This document shows, piece after piece, positions 15,148 to 23,706 of a stretch of 40,499 nucleotides of DNA. Position 1 is the stretch's first letter. Each line of letters opens with the position of its first letter. Location: NCBI GenBank assembly GCA_905215555.1, contig CAJMQU010000042.1:1-40499 (forward strand). Direction: 5' to 3'. The position numbers and the translations under genes were made by a program. This DNA comes from an uncultured bacterium (GTDB lineage Bacteria > Bacteroidota > Bacteroidia > Bacteroidales > Bacteroidaceae). The notes below the pieces were generated by a model. That model was not told the origin of the DNA and ran no database searches. It saw only the letters and a program-made list of their open reading frames with translations.

Positions 15148-16008
15148 ATGAATAATAGAACTGGAAATTTAACTAACTATCATAGTCACAGCCTGTACTG
15201 TGACGGGCGTGCCAATATGGAAGACTTTGTGCGTTTTGCCTTGAGCGAAGGGTTTACGTCCTATGGTTTTTCTTCGCATGCCCCTCTGCCATTTTCTACT
15301 GCATGGACGATGGAGTGGGACTCTATGAACGACTACCTGTCTGAGTTCCGCCGTCTGAAAGCTAAATATGCAGGACAGATAGAGCTGTATATCGGTCTGG
15401 AGATTGACTATCTAAACGAAGAAAGTAACCCCTCCATTCCCTGTTTCCGTCAACTTCCGCTGGATTATCGTATCGGTTCGGTGCACCTGCTTTATAATGA
15501 TAAGGGAGAAGTGGTGGATATAGATGTCTCAGCAGATAAATTCCGCACTATTGTAGACAATGAGTTCAGTGGTGACCTGGTGCGGGTGGTGCACCTCTAT
15601 TATGAGCGTCTGATGAGGATGGTCGAACTGGGTGGTTTTGATATTGTGGGACATGCCGACAAGATGCATTATAATGCTGCCGTTTATCGGCCCGGACTGC
15701 TGGACGAGCCTTGGTATGAGGCTTTGATACAGCAGTATTTCGATGCCATTGCCCGTAAGGGGTATATTGTGGAAGTCAACACAAAAGCCTGGTTTGACTT
15801 GGGCACTTTCTATCCTAATGAACGCTATTTCCTTGCATTGCTTGAAAAGGGAATCCGTGTGCAGGTGAACAGCGATTCCCACTATCCGGAGCGTATAAAC
15901 AACGGACGCCTGCAAGCCTTGGCGGCACTGCAAGCGTCCGGTTATCACACTGTCACGGAGCGGTATGATAATGAGTGGAAAGATATGCCGCTGATTATCA
16001 ATACTTAA
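15148..16008 (+). CDS. PHP-domain phosphatase, histidinol-phosphatase (HisK/HisJ) like
   Basis: The 286-residue protein carries the PHP metallo-phosphoesterase motifs in order: HSHSLYCDG (metal-binding His pair, about 12-20), SSHAP, GLEIDY, GSVHLL, GHADK, EVNT and NSDSHYPE. This matches the HisJ family, which dephosphorylates L-histidinol phosphate in histidine synthesis. No other his gene is nearby, so another phosphate ester is possible. The 65 bases before the ATG are rich in GAT/ATGA words and contain no clear promoter, so it may be read together with uup. It converges on the thioredoxin genes. Confidence 0.82.
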   Translation: MNNRTGNLTNYHSHSLYCDGRANMEDFVRFALSEGFTSYGFSSHAPLPFSTAWTMEWDSMNDYLSEFRRLKAKYAGQIELYIGLEIDYLNEESNPSIPCFRQLPLDYRIGSVHLLYNDKGEVVDIDVSADKFRTIVDNEFSGDLVRVVHLYYERLMRMVELGGFDIVGHADKMHYNAAVYRPGLLDEPWYEALIQQYFDAIARKGYIVEVNTKAWFDLGTFYPNERYFLALLEKGIRVQVNSDSHYPERINNGRLQALAALQASGYHTVTERYDNEWKDMPLIINT

Positions 16009-16028
16009 CTCCTGTGACTTTCCTATTA

Positions 16029-16505
16029 TTATTTCTTTTTCAACAAAAAGTCTTCAATAACCTTTTGGTAGGTGGCTTTATCAGCTGCTCCGCGGAAGAG
16101 TTGTGGCTCTCCCTCCATCGGGATGAATACGAAAAGAGGAATACTGCTTGCATTGAATAATGCGGCAAGTTCGCGTTCTTTGTCCACATTCACCTTATAA
16201 ATCACAATCTTGTTGGCATATTCTTTAGCCAACTCTTTCATGATGGGAGCCGTCATACGACAGGGACCGCACCAGTCAGCATATAAATCAATGATAGCAG
16301 GTTTACCGCCTTTGTATTTCCAATCCTGGGATTTCTCGTAATCGAATATGTCCTTGATGAACATATCCTTGTTCATTACGATGACTTCTCCGCTTTTGAC
16401 GTCTTTTTGTTCAGACTCACTGGGTTGTACTTTAGCCCCGTCTTTGCAGGCAAATGCGAGTACGCTTGCGAAAACCAAGACTGCAAATGTCAGTATTTTC
16501 TTCAT
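16029..16505 (-). CDS. Thioredoxin-fold lipoprotein, periplasm-facing
   Basis: The signal sequence MKKILTFAVLVFASVLAFAC ends in a lipobox-like Cys20, so the protein is probably lipid-anchored. A thioredoxin domain follows with the redox motif W78-C79-G-P-C82 and the cis-Pro loop SSIPLF. It would reduce or shuttle disulfides outside the cytosol. It follows trxA by 11 bases on the minus strand and is surely in the same transcript. Relatives such as B. fragilis TrxP work in the periplasm. The Phe at -2 of the lipobox is unusual, so a plain signal-peptidase I protein cannot be excluded. Confidence 0.87.
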   Translation of the reverse strand: MKKILTFAVLVFASVLAFACKDGAKVQPSESEQKDVKSGEVIVMNKDMFIKDIFDYEKSQDWKYKGGKPAIIDLYADWCGPCRMTAPIMKELAKEYANKIVIYKVNVDKERELAALFNASSIPLFVFIPMEGEPQLFRGAADKATYQKVIEDFLLKKK

Positions 16506-16516
16506 TTTCTTGTTTT

Positions 16517-16813
16517 TTATGAATTTTGCTCGATGACCGCTTTTAGTTCACTGCCTTTGATGACTCCTGAATGACGCCATACGGCTTCACCCTTTTTGAA
16601 TACAATGAATGTAGGCACAGCTTGTATACGATACTTGGCAGCCAGTTCTTCGTGTTGGTCTACGTCAATTTTCACGATACGCGCAGTTTCACCTATTTGT
16701 CCTTTCAATTCCTCCAATACCGGATGCATAGCTTTGCAAGGGCCACACCATGTGGCAAAGAAATCTACTAGGACGGGCTTTTCTGATTGTATGAGTTCTT
16801 CAAATTTTTCCAT
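16517..16813 (-). CDS. trxA: Thioredoxin
   Basis: A compact 98-residue cytosolic thioredoxin with active site W22-C23-G-P-C26, the buried Asp in VLVDFFATW, and cis-Pro in QAVPTFIVF. It donates electrons to ribonucleotide reductase, peroxiredoxins and other partners, and is itself reduced by thioredoxin reductase (not in the window). It is the first gene of a two-gene set with the thioredoxin lipoprotein, pairing a cytosolic and an exported member. A purine-rich AAAGGAAAAG precedes the ATG. Confidence 0.95.
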   Translation of the reverse strand: MEKFEELIQSEKPVLVDFFATWCGPCKAMHPVLEELKGQIGETARIVKIDVDQHEELAAKYRIQAVPTFIVFKKGEAVWRHSGVIKGSELKAVIEQNS

Positions 16814-17131
16814 AATCTTTTCCTTTCTGTTTTTACTATAAGTTTCTTGTTAATATAAAAATAGTATTACTTCTGTAGTTAGAAACGCATGATAGTATTT
16901 TTTGTTCACGAGTTATGGCTTTTCATACCTCTGATGCATGTCTTTTTGGATATTTTTTAGAATACTTGAATAAAAGAAACATTTTCCGAAGGAAAGTAAT
17001 TTCGTGTCTAAGTACAGGTGAAAAACATTTCGCCCCTACAAGCCTGATGCACATTCAGCAGCCATATAGCTTGTAAGGGCGAATCTTTATTTGTCCGTGT
17101 ACACAGGCGGACTTTTTATGAATCTTTTCCT
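16814..17131. other. Intergenic region between trxA and the S46 peptidase gene
   Basis: About 320 bases, A+T rich on the trxA side. No frame of note. A box TATTTTTA on the minus strand at 16863-16856 is one mismatch from a -7 element and may serve trxA. The other half holds the large inverted repeat 17029-17093 and a small GTCCG/CGGAC hairpin at about 17094-17117. Confidence 0.5.
17029..17093 (-). terminator. Large hairpin, likely terminator of the S46 peptidase operon
   Basis: TTCGCCCCTACAAGC (17029-17043) and GCTTGTAAGGGCGAA (17079-17093) pair at 14 of 15 positions around a 35-base loop. On the minus strand a T5 run follows the stem within a few bases. GC-rich arms of this TTCGCCCCTACA type recur between genes in Bacteroides, so it may also be a repeat-family member. 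Confidence 0.55.
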
Positions 17132-19294
17132 TTATTCTGTAATCGTCAGTTCCTTGATGATATGTGAAGCCCCGGCATACTTTTCAATAATGAACAAAGT
17201 ATATCGGATATCCACACACGCTGCACGCTGTGAGGACGGCCGGAAAGCGATATCTCCCGTAAGTCCTTCATAGTTGCGGTCGAATCCTGTACCTATCAAT
17301 TCTCCTTTGGCATTGAATACCGGACTGCCGGAGTTACCGCCGGTGTTGTCCGTATTCACAATGAAGCAGATGGGCATCTCACCATTTGGCATGGCATAGC
17401 GCCCGAAGTCTTCTGCCTGATACAGTTGTTTCAATTTGGCAGGAACCACAAACTCCCAATTGTTGGGGTCTTCCTTTTCCATAGCACCTTTGAGGGTGGT
17501 GTAATAGCTGTATTTCACACCATCTGCCGGTTCATACGGCAATACCTTGCCATATGTGAGGCGTAGGGTAGAGTTGGCATCCGGATAAATAGGAGTACCT
17601 GCGTTGCGCTTCATATCCATCATGCCCTTTACCCATACTTTGTGGGCGGCATTGTAGTTTTTGTTGGCATCTGCCATGGCAATGGCTGTCTGCAACAATC
17701 CGTCCGTGATGGAATGTTTGAACAGTATCATCCAGTCGAAAGCCAGTTTATACGAACTGGGTTTGCGGATAAACTTTTCGAAGTTCTCTTTTTTCCCGAA
17801 GATGGAGTGGTCGAAGCAAGCGTCTACGAAAGCGTCGCTGTTGCCTTTGAAACGCTTGTCAATCACTTCGAAGATACCGATGCGTTGTTCTGCCGGAATA
17901 TATTGCATATAAGTTTGCAACATTTTCTTGGCAACGATGCGTTCCACTTCGGGGAAAGGTACGGATGCAAAATATTTATCTGCAGCTACTTTCAAGCTAT
18001 CTGCCGCCGACTTGATTTGTGCTTTATCTTTGCTTTTCAAGGCAGTCAGCATGGCCGAAGTGTTGGGAATGCGCATAAAATCCAGTCCAGTGACCAATGC
18101 TTCCTGAATGGCTTGCTGATGGTAGAGGGCAGGACGGCGGTGCTCAACGATGCTGCGTATCTGGTCGAATGCTTTCTGATAAGAATCGTCACCTTGTTCG
18201 CGTCCACGTGCCAGGAGTTGTTCCTGCTGTGCGCGTTTGGTGTCGAGTACCTTCAAGCGGACAAGGCCTTCGTTCATGCCGATGGCATTTTTCCAATAAT
18301 TGGCAGATGAGGCATACTTGCTGGCGTAGTGGATACGTATGGCAGGGTTCTTCTGCATCTCTTCCATCAATGCTTCCTGGCGGACACCACGTACATGGTG
18401 GCGCATGAAGTTGGTGGTTTCCATACGTTCTTCCACTTCATCGGAAATCATATAGCGCCAGTTGCGTCCGGGGAATCCCATGACGAAAGTGAAATCACCT
18501 TCCTTATAGCCGGCAAGGCTGATAGTGAGATGCTTCTTTACTTTCAAGGGCACATTATCCTTGGAATATTCCACCGGATTTCCGTCTTTGTCGGCATAAA
18601 TACGGAACAGGGAGAAATCGCCTGTATGGCGCGGCCACATCCAGTTGTCAGTGTCGGCGCCGAACTTTCCGATGGAAGAGGGAGGTGCGCCTACCATGCG
18701 GATATCGCTGTAGGTGGTTTTGATGAACAGGTAATAACGGTTTCCACCATAGAATGCTTTCAGTTCCAACTTGCGTCCTGGTGTTAGTGCAATGCCTTGT
18801 TCTGAAGAGAAGCGTTCGGCCACTTCTGCCAGATATTTGGGCGAGAGGTAGTTCGTACCGTTCGGGTCCGGATCAATCTTCAACTGTTCGTTTACGAAGT
18901 CCGTCACATCCAGTATCTCATCAATGTAAGTGATGGTGAGTCCTTTACAGGGAAGCTCCTCTTCACGGCTCATGGCCCAGAAACCATCCGTGAGGTAGTC
19001 ATGTTCCACTGTACTATGTTGTTGGATGGAGCCGTATCCGCAGTGATGGTTGGTCAACACCAGGCCTTCGGCGGAAATCACCTCGCCGGTGCAGCCACCG
19101 CCAAAGTGAACCACTGCATCTTTCAGTGCGATGTCACCGGGGTTATAAATTTGGTTGACGGGAATGAGCAGTCCCAGTTCCGTCATGGCGACTTCATTCT
19201 GCTTTTGCAGGTCAGTCAGCATCCACATGCCTTCGTCGGCATATGCCGACAAAAATGTAGAAGTAAAGAATAATGATAATATTAGCTTCTTCAT
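17132..19294 (-). CDS. dpp11: S46 dipeptidyl-peptidase, DPP11-type (Asp/Glu specific)
   Basis: An exported serine peptidase that removes dipeptides from peptide N-termini in the periplasm. From the ATG at 19294 the product is 720 residues with signal peptide MKKLILSLFFTSTFLSAYA. The catalytic His is in TNHHCGYG (about 84), the Asp probably in the DNWMWPRHTGDFS block and the Ser is 655 in GGNSGSP. Residue 673 is Arg (FDRNYEG), the position that gives P. gingivalis DPP11 its preference for acidic P1 residues. The open frame extends to 19363, but those 23 codons overlap the upstream gene end and hide the signal peptide. It is 65 bases downstream of its DPP7-like paralogue. Confidence 0.9.
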   Translation of the reverse strand: MKKLILSLFFTSTFLSAYADEGMWMLTDLQKQNEVAMTELGLLIPVNQIYNPGDIALKDAVVHFGGGCTGEVISAEGLVLTNHHCGYGSIQQHSTVEHDYLTDGFWAMSREEELPCKGLTITYIDEILDVTDFVNEQLKIDPDPNGTNYLSPKYLAEVAERFSSEQGIALTPGRKLELKAFYGGNRYYLFIKTTYSDIRMVGAPPSSIGKFGADTDNWMWPRHTGDFSLFRIYADKDGNPVEYSKDNVPLKVKKHLTISLAGYKEGDFTFVMGFPGRNWRYMISDEVEERMETTNFMRHHVRGVRQEALMEEMQKNPAIRIHYASKYASSANYWKNAIGMNEGLVRLKVLDTKRAQQEQLLARGREQGDDSYQKAFDQIRSIVEHRRPALYHQQAIQEALVTGLDFMRIPNTSAMLTALKSKDKAQIKSAADSLKVAADKYFASVPFPEVERIVAKKMLQTYMQYIPAEQRIGIFEVIDKRFKGNSDAFVDACFDHSIFGKKENFEKFIRKPSSYKLAFDWMILFKHSITDGLLQTAIAMADANKNYNAAHKVWVKGMMDMKRNAGTPIYPDANSTLRLTYGKVLPYEPADGVKYSYYTTLKGAMEKEDPNNWEFVVPAKLKQLYQAEDFGRYAMPNGEMPICFIVNTDNTGGNSGSPVFNAKGELIGTGFDRNYEGLTGDIAFRPSSQRAACVDIRYTLFIIEKYAGASHIIKELTITE

Positions 19295-19359
19295 GATAAT
19301 GTGTTCTAGAAGGTGTTTTGAGAGGGGGGGATGAGATAACGACTGAATGGCATGTCGAA

Positions 19360-21519
19360 TCACTCAATTATGTTCATTTCTTTTATTAAATGTCCGCAGT
19401 CTCCCAATTTCTCAAGGATAAAGAGTACGTATCGGATATCGAGATTGATACAACGTTGCAGGTCGTTATTGAAGTTGATGTCACCGCTCAAAGACTCCCA
19501 GTTGCCATCGAAGGCGCAACCTATCAATTCCCCATTTGCATTCAGCACCGGGCTGCCGGAGTTACCACCGGTAATGTCGTTGGTACTGAGGAAGCAAACC
19601 GGCATATCACCGTTTGGCAGTGCATAGCGTCCGAAGTCTTTCTTCTGGATCAGTTCTTTCAGTTTGGCAGGAACTACGAATTCGCGGTCTGCGGGATTTT
19701 CCTTTTCCAGGATGCCGTCCGTAGTGGTATAGTATTTGTAATGCACGGCATCACGCGGATTGTACGATTTCACATTGCCATAGGTCAGACGGATGGTAAA
19801 GTTGGCATCCGGATATGAAGGTACGGGTTCTTTCATTTCGCCCAAACCGCGGATGTAGGCCTTATGCAACACCGCCAGTTCTTTGGAACTGCTGCTCAGT
19901 TCTTGTCCCAGTGCCATCAACTTTTCAATCTTTGTACGCGAATATTGGGTTGCCAGGTCCTTGTCGATAGCTTTCACTGTAGGTTTCTTGACGAACTTGT
20001 CGAAGTTGGCCTGGTTGGCCAGTATGGAATTGTTGTACATTGCATCGATATAGGCATTGTAGTCACCTTTGAATTCTTTCTCGATAGTCTGGTAGAAAGT
20101 GGGGCGTTGCTCTGCCGGAATAATCTCGGCATATACGGGGAAGATGGCTTTAGCCACTTTGCGGTCTACTTCATGGTCGTAGTCCTTGTTATGGATGTCG
20201 GCATAAACCTCTTTCAATTGTTCCAGAGACTTATTGATGATGGAATCATTCTTTTCTTCCAATCCTTTTTTCAGATTGTCCATAATCATATACGGGCTGC
20301 CGAACTCAATGGCACCGCTGAATGCTTCTGCCAGGTAGTAGTATTGGCGGGTCAACGGCATTGTCTGGTCTACAAGAGCATCTATTTTTTCTACTACGCC
20401 TTCATATTCGGGTTTGCCTTTGGCGAATTCGGCGAACTTCTTCTCTTGTTTAGCTTTCGTACCCATTACATCGTTGTCGATAATGGCTTTATTCATGCCG
20501 ATGGAATTCTTCCAATAGTTGCTGCTTCCAGCGTATTTGTTGGCATATTGGATGCGGGTCTTGTCACTGGCAGCCATCACTTCTTTCAATACGGCGAGGC
20601 GTGCGCCACGGATGGTGATGCGGGGTTGGTTCTCCGATTCCATGCGTTCTTTCACTTCCGATACGGTGAGGTAGCGACTGGTGCTACCGGGGAAACCCAT
20701 AATCATGGCATAGTCACCTTCTTCCAGTCCTTTGATGGAGATGGACAGGAATTTCGGAGTTTTCAGAGGAACGTTTGAAGCAGAATATTCTGCGGGGTCA
20801 CCATTGACATCTGCATAGATGCGGAACATGGAGAAGTCACCCGTGTGGCGCGGCCACATCCAGTTGTCTGTTTCTCCACCAAACTTACCGATGGAAGAGG
20901 GGGGAGCGGCTACCATACGCACGTCCGTATATACCTTTTTATAGAACATGTAGTATTTGTTGCCTGCATAGAAAGGCAGTGCCTGTACCTCGATGCCTTT
21001 CTTGCCTTTCAAGTCGCTCTTCTCGAACAGTTCTTTGGCCAACTTATTGAGGAACGGGCGTGTCATGGCTGTAACTTCGTCTACTTCACCGGCGGCAATC
21101 TTTTGGTTCACGATATCCGTGATGTCTTCGATACGGTCGACAAACTGGAACTTCAGTCCCGGAGTAGGCAACTCCTCGCTGCGGTTCTTTGCCCAAAAAC
21201 CGTCTGTCAGATAGTCGTGCTCCACACTGCTGTGTTGCTGTATAGAAGCATAACCACAATGGTGGTTCGTCAGAATCAAGCCTTCCGGTGAGATGATTTC
21301 ACCCGTACAGCCACCGCCGAAGATACCTACTGCATCTTTCAGTGAGACTCCGTTCGGATTGTACAAATCATCCGCTTCCAGTTTCAGGCCTTGTTTTTTC
21401 ATCAACTCAATGGAGTTCTGCTGTTTCATCAGTTGCAGTAACCACATTCCCTCGTCGGCACGTGTTGTAGAGCCGAATGCCAGCGCTGCGAGCGCTACTA
21501 AATAGGTTTTAATTTTCAT
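19360..21519 (-). CDS. dpp7: S46 dipeptidyl-peptidase, DPP7-type (hydrophobic P1)
   Basis: A 719-residue paralogue of the downstream gene, with signal peptide MKIKTYLVALAALAFG and cleavage probably after STTRA. It keeps TNHHCGYASIQQHS (catalytic His), DNWMWPRHTGDFSMF, and GGNSGSPVLNANGELIG (catalytic Ser). At the specificity position it has Gly (FDGNWES, residue 672), as in P. gingivalis DPP7, which prefers large hydrophobic P1 residues. The two genes therefore look like an ancient duplication that split specificities. It starts 13 bases after the anSME stop, indicating one transcript. DPPs of this family supply dipeptides to amino-acid fermenters. Confidence 0.9.
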   Translation of the reverse strand: MKIKTYLVALAALAFGSTTRADEGMWLLQLMKQQNSIELMKKQGLKLEADDLYNPNGVSLKDAVGIFGGGCTGEIISPEGLILTNHHCGYASIQQHSSVEHDYLTDGFWAKNRSEELPTPGLKFQFVDRIEDITDIVNQKIAAGEVDEVTAMTRPFLNKLAKELFEKSDLKGKKGIEVQALPFYAGNKYYMFYKKVYTDVRMVAAPPSSIGKFGGETDNWMWPRHTGDFSMFRIYADVNGDPAEYSASNVPLKTPKFLSISIKGLEEGDYAMIMGFPGSTSRYLTVSEVKERMESENQPRITIRGARLAVLKEVMAASDKTRIQYANKYAGSSNYWKNSIGMNKAIIDNDVMGTKAKQEKKFAEFAKGKPEYEGVVEKIDALVDQTMPLTRQYYYLAEAFSGAIEFGSPYMIMDNLKKGLEEKNDSIINKSLEQLKEVYADIHNKDYDHEVDRKVAKAIFPVYAEIIPAEQRPTFYQTIEKEFKGDYNAYIDAMYNNSILANQANFDKFVKKPTVKAIDKDLATQYSRTKIEKLMALGQELSSSSKELAVLHKAYIRGLGEMKEPVPSYPDANFTIRLTYGNVKSYNPRDAVHYKYYTTTDGILEKENPADREFVVPAKLKELIQKKDFGRYALPNGDMPVCFLSTNDITGGNSGSPVLNANGELIGCAFDGNWESLSGDINFNNDLQRCINLDIRYVLFILEKLGDCGHLIKEMNIIE

Positions 21520-21532
21520 CGTAACTAAATTA

Positions 21533-22759
21533 TTATGATTTCGATTTTATGTAATTCATCACATTGGCAGGCGGACGCTGGTTCATCAATTCATTCTTCA
21601 TGAAGTCCATATACGGTGCCACATGAGCGAAGAAGCGATGATACCCCTTGCACAGATAGTTCAGTCCCGGTTCTCCGCTTGCCGTCCGTGCAAATCGGTT
21701 TTTGGGACATTCTCCATTGCATGCAAACAGCCATTCGCATTCCCGACATTGGGTGGGCAGCGATTGCTGCTTCATTTGTCCGAATGCTTGCTGCTTATCG
21801 CTATACATCATCTCTACCAGCGTTTTCTGATAGATGTTCCCCAACTTATATTCGGGAAAGACAAAGTGGTCGCAAGAATACACATCTCCGTTGAATTCCA
21901 TCACTCCGGCATGTCCGCAAGTCTTTGCCATGGAGCAGACGCCCGGTTGCTCGCCTATCCAATTGGCGAGGGTGGAGTCGAACAGTTGGATATAATAAGT
22001 CCCCACATCCTTTTTCACCCATTCATCAAAGAGTGTACAAAGGAAATTGCCCCACTGTTCGGGACTGACGGAGAAGTCCGCCAGTTCGGTCACTTCTTCC
22101 CGGTCGGCAAGCGAAGCAAGATGCCGCCCGTCCTGATGCCCGAACATTCGTTCCACAATGGGAGTGAACTGTATGTAGTGGCAACCTATTTCTTTAAAGA
22201 AATTGTAAAAGTCCAACGGATAATCGGCATTGAAGTCGTTCACTACCGCCATGCCGTTCCATTCCACACCATGTTTTTTCAGTAGGTTGATGCCTTGCAT
22301 CACCTTTACAAAAGAGGGTTTCCCTTGTTTGTTCTTGCGGTATTCGTCATGAAACTCCTGCGGACCGTCGATGGAGACACCCACCAGCCAGTTGTTTTCG
22401 CGGAAGAATTCACACCACTCATCTGTCAGCATGGTGCCGTTGGTCTGGATGCTGTTGTCTATGGTGCGTCCTCGGGCATATTTCTTTTGCAGTTCCATAG
22501 CCTTCTTGTAGAAAGATAAGGGGCGCATCAGGGTTTCTCCGCCATGCCAGGTAAACATTACCTGAGGCATGGTTTGCGAATTGATGTATTCTTTGATAAA
22601 CTTCTCCAGCAACTCTTCACTCATTACGTGCTTAGGGTTGTTCTGATATAGTTTGCTCTTTTCCAGATAGTAACAGTAGTCGCACGCGAGGTTGCATACG
22701 GCACCTACCGGTTTTAGCATGACATATAGGGGCTTGGCAAAAGGAGCATAAGTTGACAT
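21533..22759 (-). CDS. chuR: Anaerobic sulfatase-maturating enzyme (radical SAM/SPASM)
   Basis: The 408-residue protein oxidises a Cys or Ser in sulfatases to formylglycine without oxygen. The radical-SAM cluster motif is C22-x3-C26-x2-C29 (CNLACDYCYY), followed by the TWHGGETLMRP glycine-rich AdoMet strand. The C-terminal SPASM region carries further cluster cysteines (CSMAKTCGHAGVMEFNGDVYSCD in part, then CRECEWLFACNGECPKNR). The sequence closely resembles B. thetaiotaomicron ChuR/anSME, required for growth on sulfated glycans and mucin. No sulfatase is in the window, so it acts in trans. It is the first gene ahead of the two S46 peptidases. Confidence 0.93.
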   Translation of the reverse strand: MSTYAPFAKPLYVMLKPVGAVCNLACDYCYYLEKSKLYQNNPKHVMSEELLEKFIKEYINSQTMPQVMFTWHGGETLMRPLSFYKKAMELQKKYARGRTIDNSIQTNGTMLTDEWCEFFRENNWLVGVSIDGPQEFHDEYRKNKQGKPSFVKVMQGINLLKKHGVEWNGMAVVNDFNADYPLDFYNFFKEIGCHYIQFTPIVERMFGHQDGRHLASLADREEVTELADFSVSPEQWGNFLCTLFDEWVKKDVGTYYIQLFDSTLANWIGEQPGVCSMAKTCGHAGVMEFNGDVYSCDHFVFPEYKLGNIYQKTLVEMMYSDKQQAFGQMKQQSLPTQCRECEWLFACNGECPKNRFARTASGEPGLNYLCKGYHRFFAHVAPYMDFMKNELMNQRPPANVMNYIKSKS

Positions 22760-22811
22760 AGGAGATTCTTTGATTTCAGTTATACGGTTTACATTTTGTT
22801 AGTTATCACTG

Positions 22812-22819
22812 CAAAAATA
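22812..22819 (-). promoter_or_regulatory. -7 box of the anSME–DPP operon
   Basis: Minus-strand TATTTTTG, a perfect TAnnTTTG match 52 bases before the chuR ATG. No clear -33 box. Confidence 0.5.
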
Positions 22820-22934
22820 AGTAAACTAAATGAAATATCCTTTCTTTTCTTCCTCCTTATAAGGATTATTAATGGAAAAAAGAGACCAAAAATTAAATAT
22901 TGATAAAAAGTTTCTTTACAACCCGAATAGGTTG

Positions 22935-22942
22935 TACCTTTG
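22935..22942 (+). promoter_or_regulatory. -7 box of the DUF4369 lipoprotein gene
   Basis: TACCTTTG, a perfect match 38 bases before the ATG at 22981. It excludes the upstream part of the open frame that starts at 22900. Confidence 0.6.
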
Positions 22943-22980
22943 TATCATGTTTCATAAAAATCGTTTCCTGCATGATTAGA

Positions 22981-23706
22981 ATGAATGTGAACCGTATTTT
23001 GCCTTTAATGCTTTTGCTCATGCTTTTTGCTTCGTGCAGCCGTAAGTATAAGGTTGAGGGCGTGTCGTCGGTGACCAGCCTCGACGGTAAGATGTTATAC
23101 CTGAAAACGCTCCGCGATGGGCAATGGGTAGCAATTGATTCCGCCGAAGTGGTACACGGTTTGTTCTCAACGAGCGGCCCGTCGGACTCTGTGATGATGG
23201 TGACGCTTTACATGAATGATGAGGCCATCATGCCTCTTGTACTTGAAAACGGTAAGATTGAAGTCTCCATATCCAACTCTCAACTCACCGCCAAAGGTAC
23301 ACCGCTCAACGATGCTTTGTATGAGTTCATCGAAAAGCGTAATACGCTTGAGTTGAAGATTGAAGAACTGGAAAGAAAAGAGGCACGGATGGTATTGGAT
23401 GGCGCCGCATTGGAGGACGTCCATGAACAATTGACTCAGGAGGGAGAAACTCTGATAAAAGAAATGAATGACTATATCAAGGAGTTCATTTCTACTAATT
23501 ACGAAAATGTTCTTGGACCCAGTGTATTCATGATGATGTGCAGCACGCTGCCCTATCCCGTGATGACGCCTCAAGTGGAAGATATCATCAGAACCGCTCC
23601 CCAATCTTTCAAAAGTAATCCTTTGGTGAGAGAATTCATTGATAAAGCCAAAGAGAATATGAAATTGATCGAGGAGCACCGGCGCATGGAGGAAAGTAAT
23701 CACTGA
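22981..23706 (+). CDS. DUF4369-type lipoprotein
   Basis: From the ATG at 22981 (22972 is also possible) the product is about 241 residues. The signal sequence MNVNRILPLMLLLMLFASC ends in a lipobox Cys, so it is membrane-anchored. The N-terminal half (VTSLDGKMLYLKTLRDGQWVAIDSAEV) fits DUF4369, the domain usually fused to a TlpA-like thioredoxin in Bacteroidetes. Here the thioredoxin domain is absent; the C-terminal part is helical and charged. Function unknown. Its last 7 bases overlap the convergent plsC gene. Confidence 0.75.
   Translation: MNVNRILPLMLLLMLFASCSRKYKVEGVSSVTSLDGKMLYLKTLRDGQWVAIDSAEVVHGLFSTSGPSDSVMMVTLYMNDEAIMPLVLENGKIEVSISNSQLTAKGTPLNDALYEFIEKRNTLELKIEELERKEARMVLDGAALEDVHEQLTQEGETLIKEMNDYIKEFISTNYENVLGPSVFMMMCSTLPYPVMTPQVEDIIRTAPQSFKSNPLVREFIDKAKENMKLIEEHRRMEESNH

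Noticed and set aside
19295..19363. 23-codon extension of the DPP11-type gene
   Set aside because: It runs into the end of the DPP7 gene and would bury the signal peptide starting at 19294.
19864..20778. Plus-strand 304-codon frame within the DPP7 gene
   Set aside because: Antisense shadow rich in Phe, Val and Ile; the S46 gene on the other strand has every catalytic motif.
22900..22980. Extended start of the DUF4369 lipoprotein
   Set aside because: The -7 box at 22935-22942 falls inside it, and a proper lipoprotein signal begins at 22981 (or 22972).
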